This document shows, in pieces, positions 59,783-64,000 of a DNA stretch of 64,000 bases. The notes beneath the pieces were generated by a model. That model searched no databases. It was not told the DNA's origin and worked only from the letters and a program-made list of their open reading frames with translations. Both the position numbers and the translations under genes were made by a program. This stretch comes from Ambrosia x helenae. Taxonomy: Eukaryota > Streptophyta > Magnoliopsida > Asterales > Asteraceae. Each line of letters opens with the position of its first letter. The first letter of the stretch is position 1. The DNA lies in contig CM061227.1 in the NCBI GenBank assembly GCA_030844895.1, positions 3,311,153-3,375,152 of the forward strand, written 5' to 3'.

Positions 59783-59946
59783 ACGAGTAGGTTTAAAGTT
59801 TTTACAAACTAAGCTCAAACTTGGTTTGCTTATCCTAACGAACTAATATGTTGAGTTAACTTCAAGCCCAAGGGCAACTTCACTCGGCTTGTTGACAACC
59901 CTAGTGAAAGCTGCCCATTATCGTAAACTTAAAGGATCACAACAAT

Positions 59947-60132
59947 CAGTGGCGGATCTAGAAGAAAAAACAATAGGTATCTTAAATCGTTTTTTAGACC
60001 TAGGGGTATCTTAATATTTGGTCAGGGGTACACGATACATGAAGAAAAAAACTTTACATTAATTTTGTACTTCGTTGGCAAAGTTGAGGGATAGCCCGGG
60101 CTACCCCTAGGTACATGCTAGATCCGCCCCTG
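59947..60132. mobile_element. hAT-type MITE with 8-bp TSD
   Basis: Ends CAGTGGCGGATCTAGAA and GCTAGATCCGCCCCTG are inverted; ACAACAAT flanks both sides (59939-59946 and 60133-60140). Length 186 bp. Confidence 0.92.
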
Positions 60133-60140
60133 ACAACAAT

Positions 60141-61184
60141 GCTTTATGGGTTCATATCCGCTTCGGCTACACCGCCGCCACCCCTTCGGGTAAGGCATGC
60201 AGGCAGTGTCTAGCTAAGGCAAGCCACATGAAACAATCAATATTTTTTTTGAACAACAAACTTCTTTAACATCTTTAATTACACCTTTACCTAATTACCT
60301 TGCATTTGGAAGGATTTGAACCCACAACCTTACATTTGTTTGTTGAGAGTAGTATTAGAATAGGTGACCCCAAAGAAGTCCTCGTAATGCAACCCTTTTA
60401 ACTAACTTTAGTGTATCCTAGTGGTTAGAATTCAAACAATCAATATAACCGTTGGAATACGGTCATATGTTATATGTCCCCTGAGGGGTTGTATGGGGGA
60501 AGAGAAAAACTCTTTAAAAAACCTGTATGTACAACCTTATTCGAATTATTTTTTCATCACTCAAATTTACAAAATAATTCACCCACAAAAAAAAAAAATC
60601 AATATTCTTCAAATTTGTGATTTATTGACAAACAAAAATCGTGCGTTGGTTCAAGCAAAAAAACCACTACATAATTTTTTTTTAAAATAAACCAGTTGAT
60701 TCACGAGCTACAAGTGGGTTTGAACTTTTTTACAAGCTAAGCTTAAGCTCAACATATTAGGTCGTTAAGATGAACAAGTCAATTTGAGTTGACTCGTTTA
60801 ACTTCAAGCCCACGTACAACTTGACTCGGCTTGTTTACAACCCTGCCGAATAGAAGACCAAAACAATACTTTATTGATAAAATAGTAGAATCTAATTTCA
60901 ATCATTAATAGGTTATTAGGAGTAACTGGTTGCTAAACAAGTAATTTGAGAACTTGATATTTCATTTAGGGGAATAGGAATGATGTGACGTTTTGCTTCG
61001 ATAGAAAAATAATACTCAAATTATATTCTGGTTCATTGGATTAATCAAGTTATATTCTGGTTCATTGAATTTATATTGATACAATCTGAACGACAAATTA
61101 GTAGGTAGTTTAACCATGACATAGTTTTCAAATACTTCAACACTAATATAGAGCATCAATTAATCCTAACATATAAGCACGTAG
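60141..61184. other. Intergenic, with worn repeats
   Basis: No gene. A GGTTCAAATCC-like Pol III B box on the minus strand near 60308-60320 hints at an old SINE, without clear ends. 60690-60850 is a copy of the GGTTTGAACTTTTTTACAAGC repeat also at 59790. The frame at 60421-60690 matches nothing I know. Confidence 0.4.
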
Positions 61185-61193
61185 TTAATTTAA

Positions 61194-61391
61194 GGGGTAT
61201 TGGATATTAATAATCCAAACTTTCACCCATTGATCGACAATAACCTGTACTTTAAAAATTCCCAACATCGATCTCAACTTTCAACGTATTGACCGACAAT
61301 GAACCTTTGTTAACTGACTCAGTTAGTTGATGTTGACGTGGACGCTGACGGTCCATATGTGAAAGTTTGGATTATTAAAATCCAATACCCC
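61194..61391. mobile_element. MULE-type MITE with long TIRs and 9-bp TSD
   Basis: Ends GGGGTATTGGATATTAATAA (left) and, inverted, GGGGTATTGGATTTTAATAA (right) stay matched for about 33 bp (to AACTTTCAC). The TSD TTAATTTAA is perfect (61185-61193 and 61392-61400). Length 198 bp. Confidence 0.92.
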
Positions 61392-61400
61392 TTAATTTAA

Positions 61401-62403
61401 GTCAAAAAAGTCCTAGTATCAATTGATTTGCACGTCTATAAACATCTACGAAGCCTATAAACATCAAAGTTTGTAACTAACGATATGGTATTGTTATTCT
61501 CATAGTGTTTTTTTTAATCTCAATCATTTTATTCATTTTGAACATGCCTAATTCTTTTATACATCTCTAAGAAAACGCATTAAAAGTGTCCATGTTAACC
61601 TGTTTGGTAAGTTTAATGGCTGAAATGGATGCACAACAATAAAAGCTTCCAATAATGCATCATGTGTAATATCCCACATGACATGACTTGAATTGACGTG
61701 TAGAACAACACTTCTTCCTTAAAAACCAGCATATATTTAATATTTTCGAAACCAAAAAAAATAAAATCAATCACTTCACTTTCTTATTGTGTTTATCCTC
61801 ATTAAGGGTTGATGGTCCATAGAACTTCACGCATCTCCATCCCTCAATCATATGCTTTAGTGAGACATAGATATCATTATAGCAAGACCATCTATAATAT
61901 ACAACAGGGGCAACCCTTTGTTAAGAGATGCATCCATTTTTTTATTATCTTTTTTTTTACAAGTAAATTTGGATTACTGACGGACCACTGGAATATAATC
62001 GTGTCATCAGCGGAACCACCCAATCATACTCATCTCCACTAGCCATAATGCATATACACCAATTCAGGAGGAAACTCAATAAATCTTGAAAAAACTCCCT
62101 TGTGGAAATCGAACCCAAAACCTAATGGTCCCTAATGTAGGTTCAGGCCTTGGCTTTATTAAACACACACAACACTCACGATACCAACGGTGTTCTAGTT
62201 TGATTGAATAAAAAAAATTACAAAAGGTTATTGAAAACTAAAATATTAACTTGCTTATATAAAGAAAATAAACAAACAAAACAACCCACGTAATACGTTA
62301 TTACGTTTCATGATTTCCACCATCTCCTTATTACTCGGTCAAAACTGTTTGCCATATCAGTGTAAACGTGCAGCCAAAATCTTAGATTTTCCACGACCAA
62401 AAC
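61401..62403. other. Intergenic, no gene
   Basis: AT-rich, with no convincing frame or element ends. Confidence 0.6.
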
Positions 62404-62642
62404 AACCTTGAAGGGAAAATCACCAAAATGACCATTGACTTGGTCAACTTACCAAAATAGCCACCTCCCATTTCTTGGGAGAGACCGCTCACAGGTCCCG
62501 AGACATCTTCGTGAGACCTCGGTGATGGACTACTAGCTGAGCGACACCTCACCCGTTTCCTCACCCGTCTTTGGAGAGACGGTTCCCGAATCCCAAGACG
62601 TCTTTGTGAGAACTCGCCTACACACTTCCTAACTCTTCCCCC

Positions 62643-62676
62643 TTCTCTCTCACTCTCTCTCTCTCTCCCCCTCTCC

Positions 62677-62734
<58 letters not shown>

Positions 62735-62735
62735 G
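62643..62735. repeat. (CT)n with (CA)n microsatellite
   Basis: CT units dominate 62643-62719, followed by a short CA run. It lies inside the Pack-MULE-like element. A shorter GA run lies at 63321-63339. Confidence 0.9.
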
Positions 62736-62945
62736 ACTTTCTTCCGCAGACTCTTTCACCGGAGATGCCACCACCACCGGAGACGTCACCGGGACACAAG
62801 CCAAAACCAGAAAAATCCAACTACAACCAACCGGAAACTACTACAGTCGAACACCTCACCTGAAAACACATCTTGCCATTTTTATCATGGACACTTGGCA
62901 CACGCCACCATTGTCCATACTCCATAAAACATCATTGCTAGTGCT

Positions 62946-63310
62946 CTTAATTAAGGTCACTTATCATATATTACAACAATAACGGATTATATGAACACGA
63001 GAAGCTTTTTAAACATGAGAGCAGCTATGATCCTGTAACAAATGGATTTAAGAATGACAATGAAGAAGCTGGGGAGGATGTTGCTGGTCAAATGCCAATA
63101 GATGATTGCAATGGCTTTGTAAATAGTGATGACTGTTCATCATCTCACACTCGACCTGAGGTTGTAGATAATAGAGAGCACTCGGTGAGTGGGACCCAGT
63201 CTAAGCTTGTAAATAATTACATAGATCAGAAACTCGAGAACCAATTTGAAGATCAAGTTGGTTATTGGAGAGAGGAGAGAGAAATGGAGAGAGAAGGAGG
63301 GGACATGTAA
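62946..63310 (+). pseudogene. Captured gene fragment inside the Pack-MULE-like element
   Basis: From about 62960 the frame reads YYNNNGLYEHEKLFKHESSY, then DPVTNGFKNDNEEAGEDVAG, QMPIDDCNGFVNSDDCSSSH and, later, SGTQSKLVNNYIDQKLENQ, open to TAA at about 63310. The composition (Asn/Glu/Asp/Ser-rich, no repeats) looks like a real exon and unlike transposon sequence. I do not recognise the parent gene. The last part changes into GAGAG-rich codons, where the capture probably ends. Confidence 0.45.
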
Positions 63311-63503
63311 GGAAATTATTAGAGAGAGAGAGAGAGAGGAGGAGAGTATTTTTGAACATGTGTTGATCACCTATTGGTTCACCACTGAAGTCTCACGGAG
63401 ACGTCTCGAAACTCGTGAACCGTCTTTCCCAAGAGACGGGAGATGGCTAGTTTCGTAAAAACCAAAAAGTCAAGGCTATTACCGTGATTTTCCCAGCCTT
63501 GAA

Positions 63504-64000
63504 TGACCACCCTTAGACAAATTCTTCTCTTGACCTATAACCGTTGACCCCGTTGACCCGTGAACCGTTAATGAACTCGATTAACCCAATAATCACTCCC
63601 TTAATCGTTGTTTGTTCACGCCATTCTTCACTGCAACATTCCAGTCAAACGATGCCTTCACCATGAACCATATTGACTCTTCCCGAACACCCGACCTTCA
63701 CCTCGATCACATCCTAAGTCTCCTCTGCTCAACCTATCATGGACACCCCGGCCTCACCTTGGCCACGTCCAAAGTCGTCTCCGATCATGATTTCATTATT
63801 ATGTCAAACTCTTCCTTGACAAACACCCCCTTGTGTATCAACCACCAACTAGACACCAGCCACCTGTTGTACCGTCTTCGAGTCGTTAAACAAATATCTC
63901 AGCCACCCCGCTGTTTCATTTATACCGCGCTACACCCGTTGGTTTTTCTGCCATAAGAATTCGAGGCCTCCTTGCGATTCTTCTCCTTGGCAAGAAAGAG
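63504..64000 (+). other. Window end; possible hypothetical ORF 63612-63956
   Basis: A 114-codon frame on the plus strand begins with a GTG/ATG choice near 63612-63651 and ends at 63956. It reads SSRTPDLHLDHILSLLCSTY and later LTLATSKVVSDHDFIIMSNS. Codon use is C-rich compared with its surroundings. I recognise no domain. It could be a worn gene or repeat fragment continuing past the window. Confidence 0.25.

Larger units (their letters stand above)
58560..59910. repeat. Older dispersed element interrupted by a MULE-type MITE
   Basis: GCTCACTCATTAGTTGGCTC-type sequence (58600-58900) and its continuation GGTTTAAAGTTTTTACAAAC to ACTCGGCTTGTTGACAACCCT (59790-59905) form one repeat, and a relative with the same right end lies at 60690-60850. 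The two parts are separated by the 58901-59782 element. Confidence 0.55.
62413..63494. mobile_element. Pack-MULE-like element with long TIRs
   Basis: The first 115 bp or so (from GGGAAAATCACCAAAATGAC) pair with the inverted last 115 bp (GGGAAAATCACGGTAATAGC on the other strand), including matching GAGACGTCT/GTGAGAC blocks. Flanks AACCTTGAA (62404-62412) and AGCCTTGAA (63495-63503) form a 9-bp TSD with one mismatch, the Mutator signature. The interior has no transposase; it has a (CT)n/(CA)n tract at 62643-62735 and an open frame of host-gene appearance (62946-63300). Confidence 0.75.

Overview
The window is plant nuclear DNA: AT-rich, GT-AG introns, plant-specific gene families, and transposable elements of most plant orders. 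An Asteraceae-like eudicot is my best guess. It rests on an RT-like pseudogene family, an RRM-bearing LINE and an Athila type that I recall from composite genomes, so it is an inference.

Genes from left to right. (1) 1-3258, +: the 3' part of a HAD phosphatase of the thiamine-monophosphate / phosphoethanolamine phosphatase family; the window cuts off its 5' end. (2) 14638-15135, +: an intronless PR-1 (CAP) secreted protein with a CAPE-type C-terminus. (3) 19503-19976, +: glucosamine-6-phosphate N-acetyltransferase (GNA1), probably with a 5'-UTR exon near 17.3 kb. (4) 21214-31679, -: a complete K+ efflux antiporter of the KEA4/5/6 type; 20 exons join in frame to 589 aa. (5) 42607-43912, +: a 3-exon 2OG-Fe(II) oxygenase of the ACC-oxidase type (302 aa). 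(6) 44591-46983, -: a 2-exon FANCE homologue with one frame disruption at an A4 run. Genes 3 and 4 are convergent. KEA next to ACO, with PR-1 nearby, and the phosphatase in the same window as FANCE, resemble Arabidopsis chromosome 2 and chromosome 4 neighbourhoods as I remember them.

Most of the rest is mobile or repeated DNA. Elements with visible target-site duplications (TSDs): a hAT MITE (4296-4992), a Tourist-like MITE (6828-7584), a CACTA element (10639-11835), a TIR element in the GNA1 leader intron (18531-19210), a MITE in a KEA intron (29028-29373), a SINE (41289-41647), a full-length Athila (48265-58345), a MULE-type MITE with a hAT MITE nested in it (58901-59782 and 59284-59458), another hAT MITE (59947-60132), a 198-bp MULE MITE (61194-61391) and a Pack-MULE-like element with a captured open frame (62413-63494).

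The 32.0-38.35 kb island is a composite: a 392-bp plastid 16S rRNA fragment, the N-terminal half of a MULE transposase gene, the N-terminal half of an RT-like pseudogene, and a LINE that kept its 5' half and lost its RT. Two genes (KEA and FANCE) carry tandem duplications that repeat their first 5' splice-site region, and the phosphatase has a copied exon fragment in an intron.

I see no clearly new molecular system. The most unusual items are the Pack-MULE cargo, the composite island, the splice-site duplications and an Athila polyprotein that is open except for one stop codon.
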